Origin: CAZBJJ01 sp964492245
Lineage (GTDB): Bacteria > Spirochaetota > Spirochaetia > Treponematales > Breznakiellaceae
Length of the DNA stretch: 64,000 nt
Assembly (NCBI GenBank): GCA_964492245.1
Contig: CAZBJJ010000001.1
Coordinates: forward strand, 62,001 to 126,000
Direction: 5' to 3'
Both the position numbers and the translations under genes were made by a program. The notes under the pieces were generated by a model. The model saw only the letters and a program-made list of their open reading frames with translations. It was not told where the DNA came from and did no database searches. Positions 17,563 through 26,921 of the stretch are shown in pieces (the stretch's first letter is position 1; the number at the start of each line of letters is the position of its first letter).

Positions 17563-19914
17563 TTACTTGCTATACAGGGTTTTATAATAATCAAAATAAT
17601 CGATTTCATTGCCATTGCTATCCCCTGCTTTTAAACCAAGTCTTTGTAAACTGGCATGTTCAGTGCGAAATTGTTTATCCTCTTTAAAGGGAAGCTGAAT
17701 CTGGATATTGTCTTCTGTTCGGTATACAAAGGTTTTTAAACAGGAAGCTGCCGAGATTTTTTTCTCGCCAATATCTATGGTATAGCTAAAGGCCTCTTGT
17801 ATTTTAATACCACTTGGCAATTTTTTATTCATTTGGGCTATAAAAATATCTTTGTCAATTAATACCTCGGTCTCTACCTGAGCAATTTCCGCAAAGGCTT
17901 CGATACCAATGGCCAATGGGCTGGCAAATTCCAATTTGGGAATTGGGTTGAAACCTTCTGTATATCGAATTTTTATACCGGTCCGTATAAATGCCTTTGA
18001 AAATATTTCGATAATGGCCAAATGGGGAGTAAACATTTGGGCCGAGGTTTTGCTAAAAGAAAAAAGTATTTTATACGAAATACGCATCGCATTACTTGGC
18101 AATTCCACATTATGAGCAAGCTCTGCTTTTTCAAATATTTTTTCTGGGTTCTCAATTATTTTATTTTCATTATTACAAATACCACAGTTGTGCGAACAGG
18201 CATCAGTGCAAATAGAGGTAAAAACATGATTTAAAGATTTTTTATATTCATTTTTTAAAAAATGTACACTGGCACCACTATGAACATCCTGCCAGATTAA
18301 ATCTTTTTTCAAAGATTTTTCTCCAAGAACATCTTCGACAATATTTTTATTTTCCTGCAAGATATTTTTCCAAATATCTAGTTTTATATGTTCGTCCCAG
18401 GCATCGAGCCGACAGCCCAAATTAAATGCCTTTAAGATAATGGGGCCCACCCTCTCATCGCCCCGCGAAAGCAGGCCCTCTATTTGTGCCACTAATGGGT
18501 TGGAAAAACTTAGCTTAATATTGGGCGACTTAAGCTTATTCCTAATATGATTAATTTTTTTTTCTGCCTCGAGGGGATCGATTTGTTTTGCCCATTGAAA
18601 AGGAGTATGTGGCTTAGGAATAAAAATACCAATATTTACATTCAGCTTTATTTTTGTCTCTTTATATATTTTAAAAACAAAATTTACAATTTCTTCTTCC
18701 TCGGAAGTATCATTTGGAAAAATAACTGGTAGGCCTATCATAAAATAAAACTTGGCCAAACCCCATCCCCTACCCTGGGCCTCTTTAATAATTGACAGGG
18801 TCTGTTCCAGGCTTACTAATTTATTAATTGATAGCTGTGCCATATCTAAGGGTGTTTCTACCGCAAAAGTCAGTCCACTCTTTCGCACCGAAGAAAGTTG
18901 CTCTAAAATACCCAAAGAAAAACTAGAAATTTTTAAGGAGGGCAGCTGAAAAGAAATTTTATCATCGCGATATTTATTTGAAAGCTTGGAAATTAAATCG
19001 GTAATTTGATTATAATCCCCAGATGATAGTGAGCTAAGTGATATTTTTCGATACCCACCCTCATATATTACATGTTCAATATATTTTTCAATATCCTGAA
19101 TATTTTTTTGTCGCATAGGACGGTACCAAGTCCCCGCATGGCAAAAACGACAGCCATTGGGGCAGCCGCGCATAATTTCTACCGATCCATGATCCTGAAT
19201 TATTCTAATATTGGGAATAGGGAAAAATGTTGGGGTCGTATCAGTATGAAAGCCCTTATATATAGCCCGCTCTGCTCTTTTACCCGGTTTCCAAACATAT
19301 TTATTCTTAGAAAACAAATCAGCTATTCCTAATTTCGATCCACCCAGGCGTTTAATCTCCGCTGCATTTTCAATAATAGAAAAAAATTCATCTTCCGCCT
19401 CGCCTATCCAAAAGTAATCGATAAAATCGGCATATGGGTGCGGATTAGAGGCAGCAGGCCCCCCCATTATAATAATTGGATGCGATTCATCTCTGTCCTT
19501 GACAAGTAGGGGTATACCGGCACTTTTAAGAATGCTCAACACAGAGTTTATGCCAAGTTCATAGCCAAAGGTAAAGCCAATAATATCAAAATCAAATAAA
19601 TTAGTTTTTGTTTCCAAAGAAAATAATGGCAGTGATTGTTCCAATAAAAAAGATTCAAAATCATGTGCCGGTGCAAAAACTCTTTCGCAGTACACATTGT
19701 CAATATTGTTTAGTTTATTATATAAAATTTTAATGGCCAAATTGGACATACCAATTTCATAGAGATCGGGAAAGGCAATGCAAAAACGAATATGGGCCCT
19801 ATTTTTTATGCATTCGCCAAATTCACCCCCTAAATAGCGACCAGGGTTTTGAATACTTTTTAAAACCTTAGCATATCGAGCCAAAAATTCTTGGGTATTA
19901 TCTAAAATTTTCAT
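17563..19914 (-). CDS. B12-binding radical SAM protein fused to a DUF2344-type domain
   Basis: A 783-aa protein of the TIGR03960 type. An N-terminal Rossmann-like B12-binding region (about 60-210) is followed by a radical SAM domain whose cluster Cys are in RGCPNGCRFCHAG near 255 (CxxxCxxC). A second Cys group (CTDACSHNCGICNN near 567) sits in the linker, and the last 200 residues resemble the TIGR03936/DUF2344 domain (FSKTSAQMFTPHLAIIEIFSKA). In many bacteria the two parts are separate adjacent genes. The substrate is not established to my knowledge. It overlaps rodA by 4 nt. Confidence 0.85.
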   Translation of the reverse strand: MKILDNTQEFLARYAKVLKSIQNPGRYLGGEFGECIKNRAHIRFCIAFPDLYEIGMSNLAIKILYNKLNNIDNVYCERVFAPAHDFESFLLEQSLPLFSLETKTNLFDFDIIGFTFGYELGINSVLSILKSAGIPLLVKDRDESHPIIIMGGPAASNPHPYADFIDYFWIGEAEDEFFSIIENAAEIKRLGGSKLGIADLFSKNKYVWKPGKRAERAIYKGFHTDTTPTFFPIPNIRIIQDHGSVEIMRGCPNGCRFCHAGTWYRPMRQKNIQDIEKYIEHVIYEGGYRKISLSSLSSGDYNQITDLISKLSNKYRDDKISFQLPSLKISSFSLGILEQLSSVRKSGLTFAVETPLDMAQLSINKLVSLEQTLSIIKEAQGRGWGLAKFYFMIGLPVIFPNDTSEEEEIVNFVFKIYKETKIKLNVNIGIFIPKPHTPFQWAKQIDPLEAEKKINHIRNKLKSPNIKLSFSNPLVAQIEGLLSRGDERVGPIILKAFNLGCRLDAWDEHIKLDIWKNILQENKNIVEDVLGEKSLKKDLIWQDVHSGASVHFLKNEYKKSLNHVFTSICTDACSHNCGICNNENKIIENPEKIFEKAELAHNVELPSNAMRISYKILFSFSKTSAQMFTPHLAIIEIFSKAFIRTGIKIRYTEGFNPIPKLEFASPLAIGIEAFAEIAQVETEVLIDKDIFIAQMNKKLPSGIKIQEAFSYTIDIGEKKISAASCLKTFVYRTEDNIQIQLPFKEDKQFRTEHASLQRLGLKAGDSNGNEIDYFDYYKTLYSK

Positions 19915-21218
19915 CTATCATATCTTCTTACATAAACAGATAATATCAATCCTATGCCAATGAGCGAGGACCACAATGAAGAACCTCCATAGGAGACAAA
20001 AATAAGGGGAATGCCAGTAATTGGCATTATGCCAATAGTCATGCCTACATTGATTAAAAAATGAAAGAAAATTACAGCCGAAATACCAATGACAATATAT
20101 TTGCCATAGTAGTCGTCGGTAATTTTAACCAGATTTAAGCTTCGCATTAAAATGACAAAAAAAAGTGAAAATATAATTAGGCCACCAATAAAGCCCATTT
20201 CTTCCGACAATATTGAAAAAATAAAATCGGTGCTCTGCTCTGGTAAAAATCTATAATGACTCTGTGTGCCTTTTAAAAAGCCCTTTCCAATAGCCCCCCC
20301 AGAGCCAATGGCTGTCATCGATTGAATAATATGCCAGCCGGAGCCCTTTGGATCTATATTTGGATCGATAAATACAATTAAGCGCATAATTTGATATTCT
20401 TTTAATATTTTTCTGGCTGCCATTGAAAAAAGAAGAGAAACACTAAGAGAAGAAGAGAAAAAACTTAAAAAATAAAAATATCGTTTAGAATATTTTTTAA
20501 ACCCAAACATAGCAATCAGAAATATAATTGCAGAAAAAATTGAAATATAAAGAAGGGTTTTATTGTTAAACAGTATGTTTAAAATTGCATATTTATTCTT
20601 AATAAAATGCTCATTCCAATAGGGAAAGACAGTAAAAACACTTATAAAAATTAAATTTACTATAAAAAACCAAAGATATTGTTTTCGTATATCTGCAATA
20701 TAGCACATTGCAATAAACATGGGCACATAGACAAGGGCCGTCCCTAAATCGGGCTGCAATAAAATAAGCCCAACAGGAATAAATACAATGATAAGCGCTA
20801 TTGACATTCGTTTAAAAGAATTATCGTGTCGAGTTTGCTCTAAATGTTTTGCCAGCACTAAAATGGTAAATATTTTTAAAAATTCTGATGGCTGAATGCC
20901 AAAACCACCAAAGCCTACCCAGGCCCTGGTGTTGCTTACCGATCTTCCCATAAAAAGAGTGTAAAGAACAATTATTAATAAAATTAGGTAGAGGTAAATT
21001 GAAATATTATATAAACGTCGATAATCAATTATACTAATAAAAAGCGTAAAAACAATTCCAGTACCGGCCCAAAAAATTTGTTTAATATATTCGTTGGAAA
21101 CCAAGGTGCCGTCGCTGGATATCCCCGACGAATATATAAATAAAATACCGATAACAATTAAGGAAATTACACTCAATAAAATGGCAAAATCTATTTCCAG
21201 CAATCTTTTAATTTTCAT
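19911..21218 (-). CDS. rodA: Rod-shape peptidoglycan polymerase RodA (SEDS family)
   Basis: Glycosyltransferase that polymerises lipid II during cylindrical wall growth, working with PBP2. The 435-aa, roughly ten-span protein has the SEDS segments PSEFLKIFTILVLAKHLE near 114, QPDLGTALV near 155, GFLKGTQSHYRFLPEQSTDFIFS near 318 and GIPLIFVSYGGSS near 400. It is slightly longer than usual because of an extra hydrophobic insertion around 215-260. Start and stop codons overlap those of pbp2 upstream and the radical-SAM gene downstream. Confidence 0.95.
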   Translation of the reverse strand: MKIKRLLEIDFAILLSVISLIVIGILFIYSSGISSDGTLVSNEYIKQIFWAGTGIVFTLFISIIDYRRLYNISIYLYLILLIIVLYTLFMGRSVSNTRAWVGFGGFGIQPSEFLKIFTILVLAKHLEQTRHDNSFKRMSIALIIVFIPVGLILLQPDLGTALVYVPMFIAMCYIADIRKQYLWFFIVNLIFISVFTVFPYWNEHFIKNKYAILNILFNNKTLLYISIFSAIIFLIAMFGFKKYSKRYFYFLSFFSSSLSVSLLFSMAARKILKEYQIMRLIVFIDPNIDPKGSGWHIIQSMTAIGSGGAIGKGFLKGTQSHYRFLPEQSTDFIFSILSEEMGFIGGLIIFSLFFVILMRSLNLVKITDDYYGKYIVIGISAVIFFHFLINVGMTIGIMPITGIPLIFVSYGGSSLWSSLIGIGLILSVYVRRYDR

Positions 21219-23095
21219 TCTCGGCGCCCCTGAGGAGTTGAAATATAGCGCAGACCAAGGCTATCGACCGCTTCGTCATAGCTTTGGTTGGCATATATAG
21301 CCTGATAAATAATAGCAGTGGCATAGGTAGACCACCACTCCCAGTCGTTATCCGCCTCGACCAAGACTACAATGGCAATTTGGTCTTCCACCGGCGCATC
21401 GAAGGGTGCATACGACACAAGCCAAGAGTGCCAGCGGTCGTTATACCCAATTTCTGCCGTCCCCGTTTTTGCAGCAATTTGTACAGATTTCATATTTAAG
21501 GGAAAGCGTGCAGTGCCATCGGTAACTACACTGCGCATCTGAGTTTTTACTTCTTTAAATGTCTCTTTAGAAATATTGCTCTTTTTTAAAACCACTGGTT
21601 TTATTACAGAAACTTCTCGGTTGGACGAGGGGTCTACAACGCTTTTTAATAAATGGGGCTGATAAATAATGCCTTCATTTACAACCATGGCAACCATGTT
21701 TACTAATTGTAAAGGTGTCGTTAGGGTAAAACCCTGCCCAATGGCAGTGTTCATTGTATCGCCTAAAAGCCATTTTTCGTGGTATCTTCTTTCCTTCCAC
21801 TTGGGTGTGGGAATAAATCCTGGTATCTCTCCGGGTAAATCGATATTGGTCAATTCTCCAAAGCCAAATATTTTTGCATAGCTGTTTATACGTTCTATTC
21901 CCAAATAATCCCTGCCAGCGATCATGTAATATATATTGCATGAGTTTGTCAGGGCATTGAGCATTGTCTGGGGACCGTGTCCGGGCCTGCGTATCCAGCA
22001 TCTGAACAGCCTATCGCCATAAAATATTTCCCCGTCGCAGGTAATTGTTTTATCGGGTAAAAATGTTTTTTCTTCCAATAGAGCGGTGGATATCAATATT
22101 TTAAAGGTAGAAGCAGGAGGATAGTGAGTTTGGATGGCCCTGTTTAGAAAGGGTTTACGAGGATTTTTCAAAATATCCTGTATATTTACGCTCTCGCTAT
22201 TTGTAGATTTATTAAATATATTGGGGTCATACCAGGGCCAGGAGACCATGGAAAGGATTTCTCCAGTGGCCGGTTTTAAAATAATTACCGATCCCGATCT
22301 TTCGCCCAGGGCCTTTTCGGCTAAAAATTGCATATCGCGGTCTAGGCTCAGTACTATGTTTTTACCTGGTTCTGGTGGCACGAGGTAATTGCCCACTGGC
22401 GAAAGCATGTTTTGTCCACGCACATCTACGACCTTCGTTTCTAAACCATCCTTGCCTCGAAGTATCTGATCGTACTGTTTTTCTATACCTGTTTTTCCGA
22501 TAATTGAATTTGCTGAATACCCTTTGTTATATAATATTTTTAATTCCTCTTTAGTAATATCTCCTACATAGCCCACGATGTGCGAAATGCTCCCCGAGTC
22601 TACGAAATATCTTAAAGGTTTAAGTTGCCAACTTACTCCTGGCAATTCGTCCAACCGCTCTCCCAAAGTGGTAACAGTCTGGTAGGAGACATTGGATAAA
22701 ATTTCAATTGGCTGGTAGCTTTTATATAATCTAGGTGGAATTTGTCTTTCCACCTGAGCCTTTGATATTTGAAGTAAATCTGCCAATCGGATAAAAACAG
22801 TGTCCCTTATATCCGAAGGCATTTCGGCAGGGGTAATAAACACCGCGAATGAATCGATATTAAGGACCATTGGCACTGTATTACTTCTATCAAAAATCTC
22901 CCCACGCTGGGCTAAAATTTTTGTAGTTCGTTTGGCAATATTCTCTGCCTTAGATCGGTAGACATCTCCTTTTAAAATTTGAACACTAAACAGTCTAAAA
23001 AGAAATAGAATAAATACAGAAAGATATAAAATCTTGAATATCTTAATTTTATATTCTGGACTTTTATGAATATTCAAATAATCAGTGTCTTTCAC
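21215..23095 (-). CDS. mrdA: Penicillin-binding protein 2
   Basis: Class B transpeptidase that cross-links peptidoglycan together with RodA. The 626-aa protein has one N-terminal span (about 21-40), a dimerisation domain and a transpeptidase domain with all three motifs: SxxK in PPASTFKI near 329, SxN in TNSCNIYY near 387 and KTGT in AAKTGTAE near 545. It overlaps mreD upstream and rodA downstream by a few nt. Such an enzyme is expected to bind beta-lactams. Confidence 0.96.
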   Translation of the reverse strand: MKDTDYLNIHKSPEYKIKIFKILYLSVFILFLFRLFSVQILKGDVYRSKAENIAKRTTKILAQRGEIFDRSNTVPMVLNIDSFAVFITPAEMPSDIRDTVFIRLADLLQISKAQVERQIPPRLYKSYQPIEILSNVSYQTVTTLGERLDELPGVSWQLKPLRYFVDSGSISHIVGYVGDITKEELKILYNKGYSANSIIGKTGIEKQYDQILRGKDGLETKVVDVRGQNMLSPVGNYLVPPEPGKNIVLSLDRDMQFLAEKALGERSGSVIILKPATGEILSMVSWPWYDPNIFNKSTNSESVNIQDILKNPRKPFLNRAIQTHYPPASTFKILISTALLEEKTFLPDKTITCDGEIFYGDRLFRCWIRRPGHGPQTMLNALTNSCNIYYMIAGRDYLGIERINSYAKIFGFGELTNIDLPGEIPGFIPTPKWKERRYHEKWLLGDTMNTAIGQGFTLTTPLQLVNMVAMVVNEGIIYQPHLLKSVVDPSSNREVSVIKPVVLKKSNISKETFKEVKTQMRSVVTDGTARFPLNMKSVQIAAKTGTAEIGYNDRWHSWLVSYAPFDAPVEDQIAIVVLVEADNDWEWWSTYATAIIYQAIYANQSYDEAVDSLGLRYISTPQGRRE

Positions 23096-23591
23096 TTACC
23101 CTAGCCTCTGTAGAAAACAGCGTTTTAAATAAACCGAGAAAAGCAAAAATAAAGGGCGCAATGAGCATATTGATCAACAATTGCCAGACTGTCTTTAATT
23201 CTATAAGAGGTATAATATTAAAGGCCTGCGAAAAAACAATAGAAATTAAAAAAAGCAACAAAGATTTTATAAGCGAAGCAATGGCCATTGAAACAACCGG
23301 AAATAAAATTCCTTCGCTAAAGAAAAGCCCTTTTAACTGGCCGGTTAGCGCTCCGATTACCGTAAAAATAAGGGCATTGGTGCCCAGGGGCGATGCCGTC
23401 ATTAGGTCTAAAAGCAAGCCCGCAAAAAAACCTAAAATCTCCCCTGTTAAGGTACCGTTAAGTATTGCCACATAGAGAATTATACACATAACAATATCGG
23501 GAGAAATATTATGCATATATCGGGCCAGCGAAGACTGCAGGAGGATGGTTATAAAAATAAAAAGCAGGGCCCAAAGAATTTTTTTAATCAT
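23082..23591 (-). CDS. mreD: Rod shape-determining membrane protein MreD
   Basis: Integral membrane member of the elongasome. The 169 aa contain about five hydrophobic spans with short loops, and the typical segment GEILGFFAGLLLDLMTASPLGTNAL near 51-75. Sequence conservation in this family is low, so the call leans on context: it lies between mreC and pbp2, overlapping both by a few nucleotides. Confidence 0.9.
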   Translation of the reverse strand: MIKKILWALLFIFITILLQSSLARYMHNISPDIVMCIILYVAILNGTLTGEILGFFAGLLLDLMTASPLGTNALIFTVIGALTGQLKGLFFSEGILFPVVSMAIASLIKSLLLFLISIVFSQAFNIIPLIELKTVWQLLINMLIAPFIFAFLGLFKTLFSTEARVSERH

Positions 23592-24468
23592 CCTCGCCCT
23601 CCTCTTCTAGCGGATTTGTATAATCGACTACAAAAAGATATTCAAGTTTTGAATAGTCAATAATAGATTCAAGCTCTAAAATTAAAGAGGATTCAAATTC
23701 ATGTAAATTGATGTTTTTAATGCGCCCAATGGGAATTTCTGGTGGATAAATTCCCCCTAGGCCACTGGTTACCACAACATCTCCACGGCTAATATCGTCC
23801 TTTGCCCTTTTTTTAATGTATTTCATTTGCAGGGGCAAATCCTGGCTACCCAAGCCGCTTACCATGCCCTCGTACCGAGAAAGAGAAAGTCGCGCGGCAA
23901 CATGGGCATTGTAGTCGAATATGGGCATTATAAGGCTATTATATCGACCTACAAGAACAACCTTCCCCACAAGGCCCCTCATACCATCCTGATAGGCTAT
24001 GACCGGCATGTTTTTTTTAAGGCCATGAACCGAACCCCTATTGATAATAAAAGCAGAAAAATAATTATCGGGATTTTTTCCAATTATTTTTGCAGGATAG
24101 TGATTTAAATCAATATCCTGCGACAGACCAAATATCTCTTTTAAATAGAGATTTTCTCTTTTAATATTGGCAAAATCGCGTTCAAGATGGGTATATTTTT
24201 TAAGTTGTTCCGAAAGCTCTTCGTACTCTGTTTTTAGATTTTTAAGCTCTTTAATTGAATTTACCGTATTGTTAAAATAATATTCAACGCCAGAAATTAA
24301 AGACTGAGAACTGGACAAAACGGCAAAGCCAAACTCTTTAAAGTCTGTTAAAAATGGTCTTGTTGAAAAAACCAATAGAAAAAAAGAGAGAGAAAATAAA
24401 AGAACAAATACAATAATATTTATATTTGTTTTTTTAATTGAAACCCTTTTCTTCCAAAATTGCAGCAT
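23584..24468 (-). CDS. mreC: Rod shape-determining protein MreC
   Basis: Extracytoplasmic scaffold linking MreB with PBP2/RodA. The 294-aa protein has one N-terminal span (about 18-40), a coiled coil (about 70-105) and beta-barrel domains containing the family segment VVVTSGLGGIYPPEIPIGRI near 235. It lies 4 nt after mreB and overlaps mreD by 8 nt. Confidence 0.93.
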   Translation of the reverse strand: MLQFWKKRVSIKKTNINIIVFVLLFSLSFFLLVFSTRPFLTDFKEFGFAVLSSSQSLISGVEYYFNNTVNSIKELKNLKTEYEELSEQLKKYTHLERDFANIKRENLYLKEIFGLSQDIDLNHYPAKIIGKNPDNYFSAFIINRGSVHGLKKNMPVIAYQDGMRGLVGKVVLVGRYNSLIMPIFDYNAHVAARLSLSRYEGMVSGLGSQDLPLQMKYIKKRAKDDISRGDVVVTSGLGGIYPPEIPIGRIKNINLHEFESSLILELESIIDYSKLEYLFVVDYTNPLEEEGEDD

Positions 24469-24472
24469 GGTT

Positions 24473-25513
24473 TTAATTTATATTGTCATAGATACTTCTA
24501 GTAGAGTTAAAACCTTTGGCGTATTCAAAATATTTACCAGCCCCGAGGGCAACGCAGTCCATAGGTCTCTCTGCTAAAATAACAGGTACTCCTGTCTCCT
24601 TTGCAATGAGCTGTGGCAGACCCTTTAACAGGGATCCGCCACCGGTCATGACAATGCCTCTTTCAATAATATCGGATGCAAGTTCTGGAGGAGTCTGACC
24701 GAGGGTTCGCTTTATTTCATCTATTATTTGAGAGATAGGGTCTTTTAAGGCCTCACGCACCTCAACAGAATCAATTTCTAAACGTCGAGGTAAATCGGTA
24801 ATGGCATCATTTCCCTTAATTTCAACTTTTTCAATAATTTTATCGGGGGCTGCATTCCCAATATCCATTTTAAGTCGTTCGGCAGTGTGTTCGCCAATTA
24901 TTAAATTGTGAACACCTCGAACATGCTTAATAATAGCCTCGTTAAATTCATCGCCCCCCAGACGAATTGCCTTGGTTACAACCATACCTCCAAGAGAAAT
25001 AACAGATATCTCGGTTGTCCCACCGCCAATATCGCAGATCATATGGCCAGCGGGTTCAAAAATAGGTATGTCCGCTCCAATTGCTGCGGCTAGGCTCTCT
25101 TCGATTACCTTTACATCTTTGGCACCGGCCTTATAGGCGCTCTCCTCTACCGCTCGTTTTTCTACCTCGGTAATGCAGGATGGAATGCCAATAACCATTC
25201 GGGGACGAATAAATCGATGTTTGGGCAAAACCTTTAAAATAAAATAGCGAATCATTTTTTCGGTACTTTCTAAATCCGCAATAACCCCATCCCTAAGGGG
25301 TCGAATTGCAATAATGCCATCGTGCGTCTTCCAAAGCATGCGTTTTGCTTCACTGCCCACGGCAAGGACACGTTTAGTGCCTCTTTCCACTGCCACAACA
25401 GAGGGTTCATTTACCACAATGCCGCTATTTCTTACATATATCAATGTATTGCAGGTACCTAAATCAATTCCAATATCAGATGAAGACCCGCTGAAAAAGT
25501 CAAGGATAGACAT
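24473..25513 (-). CDS. mreB: Rod shape-determining actin homologue MreB
   Basis: Cytoplasmic actin-like ATPase that guides wall synthesis. The 346-aa protein has the phosphate-1 loop IDLGTCNTLIYV near 16, the phosphate-2 region ICDIGGGTTEISVISLGG near 157 and the adenosine motif GIVMTGGGSLLKGL near 288. A strong GGAGGAAT lies just before the ATG. A promoter could lie in the 58-nt gap before it, but no convincing pair was found. It heads the mreBCD-pbp2-rodA run. Confidence 0.97.
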   Translation of the reverse strand: MSILDFFSGSSSDIGIDLGTCNTLIYVRNSGIVVNEPSVVAVERGTKRVLAVGSEAKRMLWKTHDGIIAIRPLRDGVIADLESTEKMIRYFILKVLPKHRFIRPRMVIGIPSCITEVEKRAVEESAYKAGAKDVKVIEESLAAAIGADIPIFEPAGHMICDIGGGTTEISVISLGGMVVTKAIRLGGDEFNEAIIKHVRGVHNLIIGEHTAERLKMDIGNAAPDKIIEKVEIKGNDAITDLPRRLEIDSVEVREALKDPISQIIDEIKRTLGQTPPELASDIIERGIVMTGGGSLLKGLPQLIAKETGVPVILAERPMDCVALGAGKYFEYAKGFNSTRSIYDNIN

Positions 25514-25571
25514 TTATTCCTCCATAAAAGGTTGGATAAAGAATATACAGAAGTGCATTAAAAAGCAACCA

Positions 25572-26498
25572 CTAAAGACTTAGTTTATCTCTGGAGGCGG
25601 TGTGCGAGGGATCTATTCGAAGGGCCTTGCGCCACTCAGCTCTGGATTTTATTGAATCCTCCAAGCCAGCATAGACCACTCCTAAAAGGTAGTGGGCCTG
25701 AGCATTTTGTTCTTCTTCGTGTAAAACCTGCTCTATAGTTTTTTGTGCAAGTTCCCAATTATTTAAGGCAATATAGTTTTCACTTAATAAAAGTCGGGCT
25801 TGGTTCTTAATATATACATCCTTTGTCTGTTCAATACAGCGAATAAAATAGGCATTTGAATTGGGAATATCCTGTAAAAACGAATAATTTTTTGCAATGC
25901 TCAATAGCAAAAGGTCCGAAGGATAATCACCCAAGGATTGTGTCAGTACCTCTATACTTTTTGAGTAGTCTTTAATTTGGGCATAGGAAAGGCCAAGGTA
26001 CTCATACAGATCATTGCCCGTATAGCCCAATTCCTGGGCCAGATTTAAATGCTTTATCGTTAGATCCGAATAATATTCACCTTTTAAAAAATATGCCTTG
26101 CCCAATATGTAGTGGAGCCTGGGCAACTCTGAATTTGAGGCTTTTAGTAGGGCAATTCTAAGCGAGCCAATAGATGTATCCACATAGTCGCTGGTTTGGG
26201 CAGAATTGGTCTGAGCAGTAGCTAGCTGATATGAGGAGTACCCTAGCAGGCTATGCCAAAAAGTGGAAAGTGGCTGTTTAACCAGGGCCTCGCTGGCAAT
26301 TGAATACACCCTGTTATAATCTGCGTCTTTCCAAGCCTGTAGTGCAATTTTTTTATTATCTTTAAAAAATGAATTTAATAATACAGTTGAAAAAATTGTT
26401 GCACTAAGGAAAATTATTACCAAGACAATGTATAAAATTTTTCTTAAAAATAATTTTTTTTTAAGATTTTCTATGTAAATACCTTTTTTCTGTTTCAC
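25572..26498 (-). CDS. Membrane-anchored TPR protein upstream of mreB
   Basis: A 308-aa protein with a basic N-terminus, one span (about 17-42) and a TPR array of roughly six or seven repeats through the rest (for example LHYILGKAYFLKGEYYSD and YEYLGLSYAQIKDYSKSIEVL). The array is predicted outside the cytoplasm. It lies 58 nt upstream of mreB on the same strand, which suggests, without proving, a role in wall assembly. Function not recognised. Confidence 0.75.
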   Translation of the reverse strand: MKQKKGIYIENLKKKLFLRKILYIVLVIIFLSATIFSTVLLNSFFKDNKKIALQAWKDADYNRVYSIASEALVKQPLSTFWHSLLGYSSYQLATAQTNSAQTSDYVDTSIGSLRIALLKASNSELPRLHYILGKAYFLKGEYYSDLTIKHLNLAQELGYTGNDLYEYLGLSYAQIKDYSKSIEVLTQSLGDYPSDLLLLSIAKNYSFLQDIPNSNAYFIRCIEQTKDVYIKNQARLLLSENYIALNNWELAQKTIEQVLHEEEQNAQAHYLLGVVYAGLEDSIKSRAEWRKALRIDPSHTASRDKLSL

Positions 26499-26537
26499 CG
26501 TTCCCCTCTAATCGCGCAAATTTCGGAAGAAAAAAAA

Positions 26538-26885
26538 GTGATGGGTCTATAAGCCGGATTCTGTATAGCCGAAGCTACCTGTGCCATCTATCTGGATTAT
26601 ATGTTGCCATATAATTCTATGCAGTCTACCCGTGACTTAATAGGCCAGGACCTGCGCCACTGCTTGACCTTGCTCCCGATGAGGTTTGCCATACCACTGC
26701 CTTTACAGCCAGTGTGGTGAGCTCTTACCTCGCCATTTCACCCTTACCAAGGCCAGGCCTTGGCGGTATATTTTCTGTTGCACTGTCTGTCATGGTTGCC
26801 CATGCCCGGGTGTTACCCGGCATCGTTCCTGGTGGAGTCCGGACTTTCCTCTGATACATGTACCAGCGACACAGCGACCCATCAC
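26538..26885 (-). ncRNA. rnpB: RNase P RNA (class A)
   Basis: Catalytic RNA of RNase P, which trims tRNA 5' ends. Minus-strand signatures: GAGGAAAGTCCGGACTCC near the 5' end (26831-26853), and ACAGAATCCGGCTTATAG near the 3' end (26546-26564). Helix P1 is a perfect 9-bp pairing of GTGATGGGT (26877-26885) with ACCCATCAC (26538-26546), which sets both ends, and a T-run follows the 3' end and probably aids termination. The length, 348 nt, is normal. Confidence 0.95.
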
Positions 26886-26892
26886 TCATTTT

Positions 26893-26921
26893 AATATAGC
26901 TATTTTTTATTTAATTATCAA
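26893..26921 (-). promoter_or_regulatory. rnpB promoter
   Basis: On the minus strand TTGATA (26916-26921), a 17-nt spacer and TATATT (26893-26898). The -10 ends 7 nt before the P1-defined 5' end of RNase P RNA at 26885. The -35 overlaps the last codons of the zinc-ribbon gene. Confidence 0.75.
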
